Shown: piece after piece, positions 54,591 through 62,893 of the stretch | Layout: every line of letters starts with the position of its first letter | Position numbering within the stretch: the first letter of the stretch is position 1 | Notes under the pieces: model-generated | What the model saw: the letters and a program-made list of their open reading frames with translations, nothing else | What the model was told of the DNA's origin: nothing | The model's database searches: none | Program-made: the position numbers and the translations under genes | Source of the DNA: Prolixibacter sp. NT017 | GTDB taxonomy: Bacteria; Bacteroidota; Bacteroidia; Bacteroidales; Prolixibacteraceae | Length of the DNA stretch: 64,000 nt | Assembly (NCBI RefSeq): GCF_009617875.1 | Contig: NZ_BLAV01000001.1 | Coordinates: 1-64,000 of the forward strand | Direction: 5' to 3'

Positions 54591-55220
54591 TTAGTGATTA
54601 GACAGGTAAGAAGCAACGCTGTCGGCTGATTCTTTCATTGCATCCTGACCTTCGGTCCAGTTAGCCGGGCATACTTCGCCGTATTGCTGGAAGTGGTGCA
54701 ATGCATCTACCATACGCAGAGTTTCGTCTACGTTACGGCCAAGCGGCATGTCGTTGATCACTTCGTGACGAACAACGCCTTCCTTGTCAATCAGGAACAG
54801 TCCGCGGTAAGCTACCGGCTCGCCTTTGAATACTGAATTTCCTTCTTCATCCAGGTCGTATTCTCCGGCCAGTACGCCATATGCTTCAGAAATGGTTTTT
54901 GACAAGTCGGCTACGATAGGATATTTTACACCTTTAATACCACCGTTGTTCTTTTCAGTGTTCAACCATGCCCAGTGTGAGAATTCTGAATCGATAGAGC
55001 AGGCAACTACTTCAACATCGCGTTTTTTGAATTCATCGATTTTAGCCTGGAAAGCATGAAGCTCTGTCGGGCAAACAAAGGTGAAGTCGAGTGGATAGAA
55101 GAAAAATACAACGTCTTTCTTACCAACGAATTGCTCCAGTGAGAAATTTTCTACAATGTCATTTCCGTTTACTACGGCTTTTGCATTGAATACAGGTGCT
55201 TTTTTTCCTACTAAACTCAT
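54591..55220 (-). CDS. ahpC: Alkyl hydroperoxide reductase subunit C (2-Cys peroxiredoxin)
   Basis: 209 residues. The peroxidatic Cys is in FYPLDFTFVCPTELHAFQ, the resolving Cys in YGEVCPANW, and the GGIKGVKYPIVAD and AYRGLFLIDKEG segments are standard for typical 2-Cys peroxiredoxins. It reduces hydrogen and organic peroxides in the cytoplasm. No ahpF follows, so the electron donor is probably thioredoxin or an unlinked AhpF. It is divergent from a PerR/Fur-type regulator with dyad boxes in the shared spacer, which fits peroxide control. Confidence 0.95.
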   Translation of the reverse strand: MSLVGKKAPVFNAKAVVNGNDIVENFSLEQFVGKKDVVFFFYPLDFTFVCPTELHAFQAKIDEFKKRDVEVVACSIDSEFSHWAWLNTEKNNGGIKGVKYPIVADLSKTISEAYGVLAGEYDLDEEGNSVFKGEPVAYRGLFLIDKEGVVRHEVINDMPLGRNVDETLRMVDALHHFQQYGEVCPANWTEGQDAMKESADSVASYLSNH

Positions 55221-55258
55221 AATGTTCTTTTTTTATGTGTATAAACTGTTTTTCAAAA

Positions 55259-55275
55259 TTTGTAACGATTACAAA
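55259..55275 (-). promoter_or_regulatory. Candidate PerR/Fur box upstream of ahpC
   Basis: TTTGTAA-CGA-TTACAAA is a perfect 7-bp dyad with a 3-base spacer, similar in size and sequence to PerR/Fur 7-1-7 boxes. It lies about 40 bases before the ahpC start. Confidence 0.6.
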
Positions 55276-55450
55276 ATTATGTATAAATTTTAAATTTGAA
55301 AGGAGATTTTTATGAATAATATTGATGGGGTAATAGAGATAATTTATATGTAGAAATCCGCATATTTTATTGGGATTAAGCTGGTGGTCGTTTTTTCTTC
55401 TGTTGTCGAGAAAGATAGGCATGATAGGATGTAAACAAAAATATTTAAAT

Positions 55451-55466
55451 TTGTAATTATTTCAGA
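55451..55466 (+). promoter_or_regulatory. Second, imperfect PerR-like box just before the regulator gene
   Basis: TTGTAAT-T-ATTTCAG fits a 7-1-7 box with two mismatches and sits directly before the ATG at 55471, where binding could allow autoregulation. Confidence 0.4.
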
Positions 55467-55470
55467 AATT

Positions 55471-55893
55471 ATGATTGACGATACGAAAATAAAATCTTTC
55501 CTGGGACAAAACGGAATCAGTCCGTTACCCAAACGGGTGAAGATTATGCAATATCTCATCGAGAAGCATAACCATCCGACCGTGGATATGATTTACTCTG
55601 AGCTGTTACACGAGATTCCGGGATTGTCGAAGACGACCGTTTACAACACGTTGAAACTGTTTACAAGCAAGCGCGTCGCGGTAGCCTTGAATATTGAAGA
55701 TAACGAAATCAGGTACGATGCCGACACAGCTACCCACGGCCACTTTAAATGCCGCGTTTGTGATGGTGTATTTGATTTCTCGCTGGAGCGTGACCAGCTA
55801 CCGGAAATACCTTTCAAAGGATTTTCCGTTGATGAGTACCATTACTATTTGAAAGGTGTTTGTTCGCCCTGCCGTGAAAAAGGTTTGGGTTAA
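55471..55893 (+). CDS. perR: Fur-family transcriptional regulator, PerR-like
   Basis: 140 residues. The winged helix (LPKRVKIMQYLIEKHNHPTV then DMIYSELLHEIPGLSKTTVY) and dimerisation domain (TATHGHFKCRVCDGVFDFSL) are typical of Fur proteins. HGHFKC and CRVC, with CSPC near the C-terminus (VCSPCREKG), give two CxxC pairs for structural zinc, as in PerR. Divergence from ahpC and the box between them support PerR over Fur. It probably represses ahpC and itself and is inactivated by peroxide through metal-catalysed oxidation. The name is inferred from context. Confidence 0.85.
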   Translation: MIDDTKIKSFLGQNGISPLPKRVKIMQYLIEKHNHPTVDMIYSELLHEIPGLSKTTVYNTLKLFTSKRVAVALNIEDNEIRYDADTATHGHFKCRVCDGVFDFSLERDQLPEIPFKGFSVDEYHYYLKGVCSPCREKGLG

Positions 55894-55959
55894 GAATATC
55901 GGCAGAACTTGATAAAAAAGACTTTGACGTTAATTTTGTACCCAAAAAAGCGTGCAATC

Positions 55960-56229
55960 ATGGATGAAAAATTTCGGAAACTGAAAACAACTTTGCTGGA
56001 GCAGGAAAAGTGGCCTTTGCTTTACTTTTTCAAGTTTATCGTCCCGAACGATTCGGATAAAATCGAAAAAGTAAAAGAACTTCTTCCTACCCGGGATAAC
56101 CTGTCATTTCGAACGAGTCGCGATATCCGCTACATTGCTATCAGCAGTAAGGAAGTGATGCCCGACGCCGATTCCATCATCGATGTGTACGAAAAAGCAG
56201 CCGAGATAAAAGGTGTGATTGCGCTGTAA
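55960..56229 (+). CDS. DUF493 family protein (YbeD-like)
   Basis: 89 residues. WPLLYFFKFIVPNDSDKIEK and LSFRTSRDIRYIAISSKEVM match the DUF493/YbeD family, small alpha/beta ferredoxin-like-fold proteins of unknown function. The ATG at 55960 is chosen; a TTG at 55909 would add a non-conserved extension. It lies 66 bases after the PerR-like gene in the same direction, so the two may be co-transcribed. Confidence 0.8.
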   Translation: MDEKFRKLKTTLLEQEKWPLLYFFKFIVPNDSDKIEKVKELLPTRDNLSFRTSRDIRYIAISSKEVMPDADSIIDVYEKAAEIKGVIAL

Positions 56230-56239
56230 AACTCTCTTC

Positions 56240-57100
56240 TTATTTGAATTCGCTGAAGAAAAGATCGAGCGCGGTGTGCATGCCGGCTCCTACACTATCC
56301 AGGAAATACCGAAGATTGGGGTAAGCAGGCGATAAATGAGTCCGGTGGTTAAACAATTGGTTGAAACCTTCGGCAAACTCCGGCCTCATATCAAATGTCT
56401 GGTCCATGGTTTCCCAAAGTAACCGGAACAGATTTTTCTCCCCATACAATGTCTGATCATCTATAGAGATTACTTTCAGCATTTGAAGGAGCAACTGGCG
56501 ATCCTTTGCCTCAATGGCAACGGCCATGCCCATGAAAAAATGCCGGAATAGAATTACCAACTCATTTTTATCGTTGTACTGAGGAATCGGAACCGGCAGA
56601 AAATTCATCTTCTTCAATAGGCTGACGCCTTCGCTGGTTTGTTGGTTCAGCCCTTTCAGAAAAGCGTTCAATCCGGCTACGGTTATTTGCTGAAAAATTT
56701 TGTCTTTTCCTGCCGGGATATTCTCCAGCGTCTTGTTCAGCGTTTTTTCACATTTTAGAAAAATATCTGATGATTCATCGGTTGATTGAGCAGTGATTAT
56801 ATACCACAACAGCATCTCGCTTTGTTGAAGAAGGAATTCCCATTTTTTGTTAGAAGGAGCATAGTTAACGGCCAATTGATATTCCCGCGAAGCTTTCAGG
56901 TATTGTCCAAACAGGGTGAATGCTTTCGCGCGAAGTGAACGTAAATGCAGATATTCAGCGTGCTTTCCCCGAAAATCGATGATGCGGTCATCGTTCAGAA
57001 AAGATCGCAGAACCTCTACATTCCGTTTCGATTTTCCCTGTTCAAACTTTTCACAAAGTTCTTTGTAAACATCTCCCGATTCAATATCTTGCTTTTCCAT
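56240..57100 (-). CDS. Uncharacterised helical protein, possibly TPR-like
   Basis: 286 residues, no signal peptide and no membrane segment. Strongly helical and charged, with KASREYQLAVNYAPSNKKWE recalling a tetratricopeptide-type repeat near residues 65-90. I do not recognise a named family. It starts MEKQDIESGDVYKELCEKFE and ends LDSVGAGMHTALDLFFSEFK. Convergent with the DUF493 gene and divergent from the SLC12-like transporter gene, so it is its own transcript. Coding use and length support a real gene. It may be a protein-interaction scaffold; no function is claimed. Confidence 0.75.
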   Translation of the reverse strand: MEKQDIESGDVYKELCEKFEQGKSKRNVEVLRSFLNDDRIIDFRGKHAEYLHLRSLRAKAFTLFGQYLKASREYQLAVNYAPSNKKWEFLLQQSEMLLWYIITAQSTDESSDIFLKCEKTLNKTLENIPAGKDKIFQQITVAGLNAFLKGLNQQTSEGVSLLKKMNFLPVPIPQYNDKNELVILFRHFFMGMAVAIEAKDRQLLLQMLKVISIDDQTLYGEKNLFRLLWETMDQTFDMRPEFAEGFNQLFNHRTHLSPAYPNLRYFLDSVGAGMHTALDLFFSEFK

Positions 57101-57222
57101 GACTGACCAAATTGGGCGTAAAATTAAGATATTCGGCTTAGCCTGAAAAATCTTCTTTCATCGCGGATTTTTTGTTGTAAAAGAGGTGACATTGGTTAAG
57201 GCAAACTAAATTTTATCCTTGT

Positions 57223-59457
57223 ATGAGCTCGACTCAAAACTCTCAATCGGCCAACAGGAAAGGCTTCGGTACAGCTCCTGTTTTTATTACGGCTATTTGT
57301 ACCATTTTGGGAGCTATTCTGTTTCTCCGTTTTGGATATGCCGTCGGAACAGTTGGTTTCTTCGGTGTTATCGGTATTATCATTATCGGGCACCTGGTAA
57401 CCATTCCTACAGCGCTTTCTTTATCCGAGATTGCGACGAACCGGAAAGTAGAAGGAGGAGGTGAGTATTTCATCATTTCAAGAAGTTTCGGGCTCAATAT
57501 CGGTGCAACCATTGGACTGGCACTTTACTCATCACAGGCCATTTCTGTCGCATTCTATGTTATTGCTTTCACCGAGGCTTTTTCGCCGTTTTTCGATTGG
57601 TGGCAAAACCATTTTGGTTGGGTATTACCCCGTCAGGCCATCAGTCTGCCTGTGATGGCGCTTCTTGGAATTGCGATTATCAAAAGAGGTGCCAATATTG
57701 GTATGAAAGCGCTCTATGTGGTGGCAGCCATTCTTTTTATCGCAATAGGGCTCTTCTTTGCCGGGAAAACGGAATATTTTTCCACCGGTGTTTTTCATCA
57801 GATTCCAATGTCGATTAAGAACGTCAACCAGTTCTACATCGTCTTTGCTATTATTTTTCCGGCATTTACCGGAATGACGGCGGGAGTTGGACTCTCGGGT
57901 GATTTGCGAAATCCCAAAAAGTCTATCCCGATAGGAACACTGACGGCGACGGTTTTGGGCATGATTGTATATGTGTTCATTGCCTGGAAATTGTACGTGT
58001 CAGCCAGCCCTGATTTACTATTGAACGATCAGCTGGTGATGGGGAAAATTGCCCTGGGAGGTGCATTGGTTGTGCCCATCGGACTGGCAGCGTCGACACT
58101 GTCTTCAGCTCTCGGCTCTGTGCTTGTGGCGCCCAGAACATTGCAGGCAATTGCACAGGACCACTCTTTCCCTTCCGGGAAGATTAACCGTTTTCTTTCG
58201 CGAAACGATGCCCGGCACGAACCGGCCAATGCTTCGATCGTGACGGTTGTTATTGCTTTGGTTTTTGTTGCGCTGGGTAATGTGAATATCGTTGCACAGA
58301 TTATTTCAATGTTCTTCATGGTAACATATGGTTCGCTTAACCTGATTTCGTTCCTGAACCATTTCGGTGCCGATCCGTCGTATCGTCCCACGTTCCGCTC
58401 GCGTTGGTACATCTCGTTACTAGGATTTTTGATGAGCCTCTGGCTGATGTTCAAAATGAGTTCTGTTTATGCGTTTGTGGCTATTTTGGTCATTTTTATA
58501 TTGTACCAGGCGATACAGCGATATCAGCGAAAGCGCCGGGGAATGGCCTTCCTCTTCCGGAATGCATTCTTTCAGTTGAACAGAAGGTTGCAGGTTTTTC
58601 TGCAAAAGTCGCGGCGGCCGGTACGAACGGAACTGTGGCGTCCGTCGGTGATTAGTGTTTCGCGCACTTCATTTACGCAGTTAAGGACATTCGAGTTGGT
58701 TAGCTGGATTTCCTATCGGTTTGGCTTTGGCACCTACATTCATCTGGTTGACGGATATTACTCCAAAGAAACAACGGCGGAAGCACAGAAAAAGCAGGAA
58801 GAGTTGATTCAGATGACGACGCAAATTCCCAACCTGGTTTATCTGTATACCATGGTGTCACCTTCCTACACTTCGGCAGTGGCACAGGTGGTTCAACTCC
58901 CGGGCGTTTCCGGAATGGAGAATAATACATTTATATTTGAATATGACCGGAAAGACCCGGCCCAGTTGAAGCTCATCCGTGACAATTTTAACCTTGTCAG
59001 AGCCGGTGGGTTCGATATTCTTGTGCTGACGACGAATCACATGCCGCCGAACTACAAAGGGGGAATTCATGTCTGGATACAGACGACCGATGTGGAGAAT
59101 GCCAACCTGATGATTCTGCTGAGTTACATTATCACCAGCCATCCATCGTGGAGTAAATCGCCCATCAAGATATTTACCATTAGTCCGAAAGATGAAATGA
59201 TGGAAGTCCGGAATACCCTCGAAAAATTATTGAAAGAAGGTCGTTTGCCTATTTCCCCGTTTAACATTGAAATTATTCCGCATGATAAAGATACCGGACT
59301 TCGAAAGCTGGTAGTCGATAGGTCGCACGATGCCGGGTTAACAATGATTGGCTTTGAATCGTCGCAAATTAAACACGATGACGATTTATTCCAGGGGTAT
59401 GAAAATCCCGGAGATATCCTGTTTGTGAATTCGAGATTTACAAAATCGTTGGAGTAA
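57223..59457 (+). CDS. SLC12-like APC-superfamily transporter
   Basis: 744 residues. About 12 membrane helices in the first 450 residues, beginning GFGTAPVFITAICTILGAIL; the motif GYAVGTVGFFGVIGIIIIGH and the segment FPAFTGMTAGVGLSGDLRNP resemble cation-chloride cotransporters and amino-acid permeases. A soluble C-terminal domain of about 290 residues (WISYRFGFGTYIHLVDGYYS then IPHDKDTGLRKLVVDRSHDA) matches the SLC12 C-terminal regulatory domain. Cation-chloride transport is the family role, but bacterial members are little studied and amino-acid transport is possible. It lies 110 bases upstream of the hydroxyproline genes, which may be coincidence. Confidence 0.85.
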   Translation: MSSTQNSQSANRKGFGTAPVFITAICTILGAILFLRFGYAVGTVGFFGVIGIIIIGHLVTIPTALSLSEIATNRKVEGGGEYFIISRSFGLNIGATIGLALYSSQAISVAFYVIAFTEAFSPFFDWWQNHFGWVLPRQAISLPVMALLGIAIIKRGANIGMKALYVVAAILFIAIGLFFAGKTEYFSTGVFHQIPMSIKNVNQFYIVFAIIFPAFTGMTAGVGLSGDLRNPKKSIPIGTLTATVLGMIVYVFIAWKLYVSASPDLLLNDQLVMGKIALGGALVVPIGLAASTLSSALGSVLVAPRTLQAIAQDHSFPSGKINRFLSRNDARHEPANASIVTVVIALVFVALGNVNIVAQIISMFFMVTYGSLNLISFLNHFGADPSYRPTFRSRWYISLLGFLMSLWLMFKMSSVYAFVAILVIFILYQAIQRYQRKRRGMAFLFRNAFFQLNRRLQVFLQKSRRPVRTELWRPSVISVSRTSFTQLRTFELVSWISYRFGFGTYIHLVDGYYSKETTAEAQKKQEELIQMTTQIPNLVYLYTMVSPSYTSAVAQVVQLPGVSGMENNTFIFEYDRKDPAQLKLIRDNFNLVRAGGFDILVLTTNHMPPNYKGGIHVWIQTTDVENANLMILLSYIITSHPSWSKSPIKIFTISPKDEMMEVRNTLEKLLKEGRLPISPFNIEIIPHDKDTGLRKLVVDRSHDAGLTMIGFESSQIKHDDDLFQGYENPGDILFVNSRFTKSLE

Positions 59458-59567
59458 TCATCCAACTGGAATGAATATAAAGTGCACTCATTCTGAGGAA
59501 ACTTATGTCGGAATGCGCAAAAAAAATGATATCTTGAGAGGAACTAACCACAACCAAACTAAAGACC

Positions 59568-60365
59568 TTGAAAGGCATTATTTTCGATATCAAGCGCTTT
59601 GCTGTGCACGATGGTCCCGGCATTCGAACGACCGTTTTTCTGCAGGGATGTCCGCTTCGTTGCTGGTGGTGCCATAATCCGGAGAGTCAATCGCTGGTTT
59701 GTTCCACCTGGCAAAAACATGTAGCCGTGAGCGGAAAAATCTTTCAGCAATCAAAAAAATCCGGCTACGAAATCGACTCAGCCGAACTGTTCCTGGAAAT
59801 TCAGCGTGACGAAGTTTTTATGAATGAATCGGATGGTGGCGTGACCTTCTCCGGAGGAGAACCGTTGTATCAACCCGAGTTTCTGTTCGAGGTAATGAAG
59901 CTTTGCCGTGAAGCTGGAATCCATACGGTTTTGGATACTTCCGGAGTGGCATCGGAAAAGGTATTGGATGATTCCATGCCGTTGACCGATTTGTATTATT
60001 TCGATATCAAACATCCCGATCCGACTTTGCATATGCACTACACCAATGTGCCGCTGGATCCTATTCTTCGAAACCTTGATCGGTTGTTGGAAGCCGGGAA
60101 GAAGGTGCAGATTCGGGTTCCGGTGATTCCCGGAATAAATAATCATCCGGAACAAGTTGATAAGCTGAAAGAATTAGTGGCGCCCCGGTTGGACAAAATA
60201 GAGGGTATCGACTTTTTGCCGTATCATGCAACCGGGAGTCATAAATATCAGGCACTGCAGATGGAAAACCGGATGAATGGAATTCCGACCGTGAAGAAGG
60301 AGGAGTTATATGATTTGGCAGAGGTATTTCGGATTATGGGGGCAAAAGTGTCAGTTGGAGGATAA
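59568..60365 (+). CDS. Glycyl-radical enzyme activase (radical SAM), HypD-activating
   Basis: 265 residues. The radical-SAM cluster motif CPLRCWWC (C28, C32, C35) sits in RFAVHDGPGIRTTVFLQGCP. GGVTFSGGEPLYQPEF and the later LYYFDIKHPDP and VQIRVPVIPGINN are characteristic of pyruvate-formate-lyase-type activases. The insert with eight Cys for auxiliary clusters, found in many activases, is not seen, so it has the short PFL-activase form. It would install the glycyl radical on the downstream HypD. The start is TTG at 59568; I find no suitable ATG before the conserved KGIIFDIKRFAVHDG. It is 43 bases upstream of HypD. Confidence 0.88.
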   Translation: MKGIIFDIKRFAVHDGPGIRTTVFLQGCPLRCWWCHNPESQSLVCSTWQKHVAVSGKIFQQSKKSGYEIDSAELFLEIQRDEVFMNESDGGVTFSGGEPLYQPEFLFEVMKLCREAGIHTVLDTSGVASEKVLDDSMPLTDLYYFDIKHPDPTLHMHYTNVPLDPILRNLDRLLEAGKKVQIRVPVIPGINNHPEQVDKLKELVAPRLDKIEGIDFLPYHATGSHKYQALQMENRMNGIPTVKKEELYDLAEVFRIMGAKVSVGG

Positions 60366-60408
60366 GAGGTGTTGGAATTAAATCAACAACAAGAGTTTCT
60401 ATTCAAAA

Positions 60409-62778
60409 ATGAACGAACGAATCAAACGACTTCGCCAGGCATCGCTTGACGCGCCCAATTGCCTTTCGGCAGAACGGGCTTTGCTGATTACCGAATTTTA
60501 TAAGAGCGACGCAGCCCATGGTGTTTCTTCGCCGCTGATGCGAGCGATGGCTTTCCGCTATATTTTGTCCAACAAATTTATTTGTGTCAATCCCGACGAA
60601 TTAATTGTGGGTGAACGGGGACCGGCTCCGAAAGCTACTCCAACTTATCCCGAAATCAATTTGCATTCGATGAAGGACCTGGAAATCCTGCATTCGCGGG
60701 AGAAGGTCTCTTTTCATGTCGACGAAGAGTTTCGAAAGGTTTATTCCGAAAAAGTGATTCCGTTTTGGAGCGGGAAAACCAACCGGGAGCGAATCTTTGG
60801 TAACATGACTCCGGAATGGCTGGCTGCATACGATGCTGGTATATTTACGGAGTTTCAGGAGCAACGGGCTCCGGGGCATACGGTTGCCGGTGGGAAGATC
60901 TTCCGCAAGGGGATGCTTGAAATCATCGATGATATCTATCTGGCTAAGAAAGAACTGGATTTTATGAACGATCCGGCTGCTTATGATAAGCGTGAGGAGC
61001 TGCGTGCCATGGAAATTGCTGCCCGGGCTTTGATTGATTTTGCCGAACGGTATGCAGTAAAGCTTGACCGAATGACTCAGATGGAAACAGATTTAGTCCG
61101 GAAATCTGAATTGCATCAAATGGCTGAGATTTGCCGTCGGGTTCCGGCTCATGCGCCGCAAACCTTTCATGAAGCGTTGCAACATTATTGGTTTGTGCAT
61201 GTGGGAGTGATTACGGAGTTGAATCCGTGGGACTCGTTCAATCCCGGTCGCCTCGATCAGCATTTGTATCCTTTCTTCCGGAAGGAAATTGACGAAGGAA
61301 CGCTTACAAAAGAGAAAGCCACTGAAATATTGCAGTCTTTCTGGGTAAAGTTTAATAATCACCCGTCGCCGCCCAAGGTGGGGGTTACAGCTTTGGAAAG
61401 CAACACCTACGCCGATTTTGCTTTGATTAACCTGGGAGGAGTGAAGCCCGATGGTTCGGATGCGGTGAACGAACTTTCTTATTTGCTGCTCGATGTGATT
61501 GAAGAGATGCGGATTCTTCAGCCAAGTTCCATGGTGCAGGTCAGTAAAAAGAATCCGGAAAGATTTTTGCGAAGATCCGTCAAAATTGTGAAAACCGGTT
61601 TTGGTCAGCCTTCGCTTTTTAATACCGATGCGATTGTTCAGGAATTGGTTCGGCAAGGGAAATCGCTTGTCGATGCGCGGAATGGTGGCGCGAGCGGTTG
61701 CGTTGAAACAGGAGCATTTGGAACAGAGGCTTATTTTCTGACCGGGTATTTCAACCTTCCCAAAATATTGGAACTGACATTGCATAACGGTCGTGATCCC
61801 CATTCGGGAAGGCAACTGGGACTGCAGACCGGCGACCCCGGCCAGTTTAGTGCTTATGAAGACTTGTTGGAAGCATTTCAGCGACAGCTCACTTATTTTA
61901 TCGATTTAAAAATCAGGGGAAATAATACGATTGAACGTATTTATACCATTCACATGCCGGTGCCTTTTTTGTCTCTCATCATCGATGATTGTGTCGCGAG
62001 AGGTATCGATTACGTGGCTGGCGGTGCCCGTTACAATACCAGTTACATTCAGGGAGTTGGTCTGGGTTCCATCACCGATTCATTGACTGCGCTTCGAACA
62101 CATGTTTTTGAGAAAAAGGATATTGCCATTGAGCAGTTGGTGGAAGCAATGAGACGTAACTTCGAGGGATACGAAGATTTGCGCTACCGTTTACTTTATG
62201 AAACGCCGAAGTTCGGGAATGATGACGATGCGGCAGACGAACAGGCCATGCAGGTGTTCGAACGATTCTTTGAAACAGTTGACGGTAAACCCAATACCCG
62301 TGGAGGCGTTCATCGAATTAATTTGTTGCCCACCACCAGTCATGTGTACTTTGGAAGTGTGATGGGAGCGATGCCGGATGGGAGACAAGCCGGATTGCCC
62401 CTTTCTGAGGGAATATCGCCGGTACAGGGAGCTGATATTCATGGTCCGACAGCTGTGGTGAAATCGGTGGCAAAAATTGATCATCTGCGAACGGGAGGTA
62501 CATTGCTGAACCAGAAGTTCTCGCCCGATTTCTTCGCTGATGAAACCGCTATCGCGAAGGTTGCCGCGTTGGTTCGTGCTTATTTCCGTCTCGACGGTCA
62601 TCACATACAATTCAACGTGGTGTCAGCAGGCACGCTACGTAAAGCACAGGAAACTCCGGAAGACTACCGTGATTTGATTGTTCGGGTAGCCGGATACAGC
62701 GATTATTTCAACGACCTGGGAAAAGATCTGCAGGATGAAATTATCCGCCGGACAGAACATTCGGAAGTGGTCGGTTAG
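60409..62778 (+). CDS. hypD: Glycyl-radical trans-4-hydroxy-L-proline dehydratase
   Basis: 789 residues. Catalytic Cys431 in NGGASGCVETGAFG with Glu433 two residues on, and the glycyl radical loop RVAGYSDYF with Gly762. The spacing of 331 residues between Cys and Gly equals that I recall for Clostridioides difficile HypD (C434, G765), and the CVE pattern is the dehydratase type. HypD removes water from trans-4-hydroxy-L-proline to give pyrroline-5-carboxylate, which ProC can reduce to proline; no proC is in the window. It is preceded by its activase and followed by a second hydroxyproline gene. The enzyme needs anaerobic conditions. Confidence 0.9.
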   Translation: MNERIKRLRQASLDAPNCLSAERALLITEFYKSDAAHGVSSPLMRAMAFRYILSNKFICVNPDELIVGERGPAPKATPTYPEINLHSMKDLEILHSREKVSFHVDEEFRKVYSEKVIPFWSGKTNRERIFGNMTPEWLAAYDAGIFTEFQEQRAPGHTVAGGKIFRKGMLEIIDDIYLAKKELDFMNDPAAYDKREELRAMEIAARALIDFAERYAVKLDRMTQMETDLVRKSELHQMAEICRRVPAHAPQTFHEALQHYWFVHVGVITELNPWDSFNPGRLDQHLYPFFRKEIDEGTLTKEKATEILQSFWVKFNNHPSPPKVGVTALESNTYADFALINLGGVKPDGSDAVNELSYLLLDVIEEMRILQPSSMVQVSKKNPERFLRRSVKIVKTGFGQPSLFNTDAIVQELVRQGKSLVDARNGGASGCVETGAFGTEAYFLTGYFNLPKILELTLHNGRDPHSGRQLGLQTGDPGQFSAYEDLLEAFQRQLTYFIDLKIRGNNTIERIYTIHMPVPFLSLIIDDCVARGIDYVAGGARYNTSYIQGVGLGSITDSLTALRTHVFEKKDIAIEQLVEAMRRNFEGYEDLRYRLLYETPKFGNDDDAADEQAMQVFERFFETVDGKPNTRGGVHRINLLPTTSHVYFGSVMGAMPDGRQAGLPLSEGISPVQGADIHGPTAVVKSVAKIDHLRTGGTLLNQKFSPDFFADETAIAKVAALVRAYFRLDGHHIQFNVVSAGTLRKAQETPEDYRDLIVRVAGYSDYFNDLGKDLQDEIIRRTEHSEVVG

Positions 62779-62893
62779 TTTTTTTGGGGAAGAAAATTTC
62801 GTCTCCCTTTGTGACAATTTGATTGCAAACTTCACGTTAGCATTGTATCTTTCGACATCTTGCATGTGATACTGACTACTTATTGTTTACCGG

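Noticed and set aside
59458-59567. Short peptide frame between the SLC12-like transporter and the activase
   Set aside because: It overlaps the activase start, has no recognisable motif and is explained as spacer sequence.
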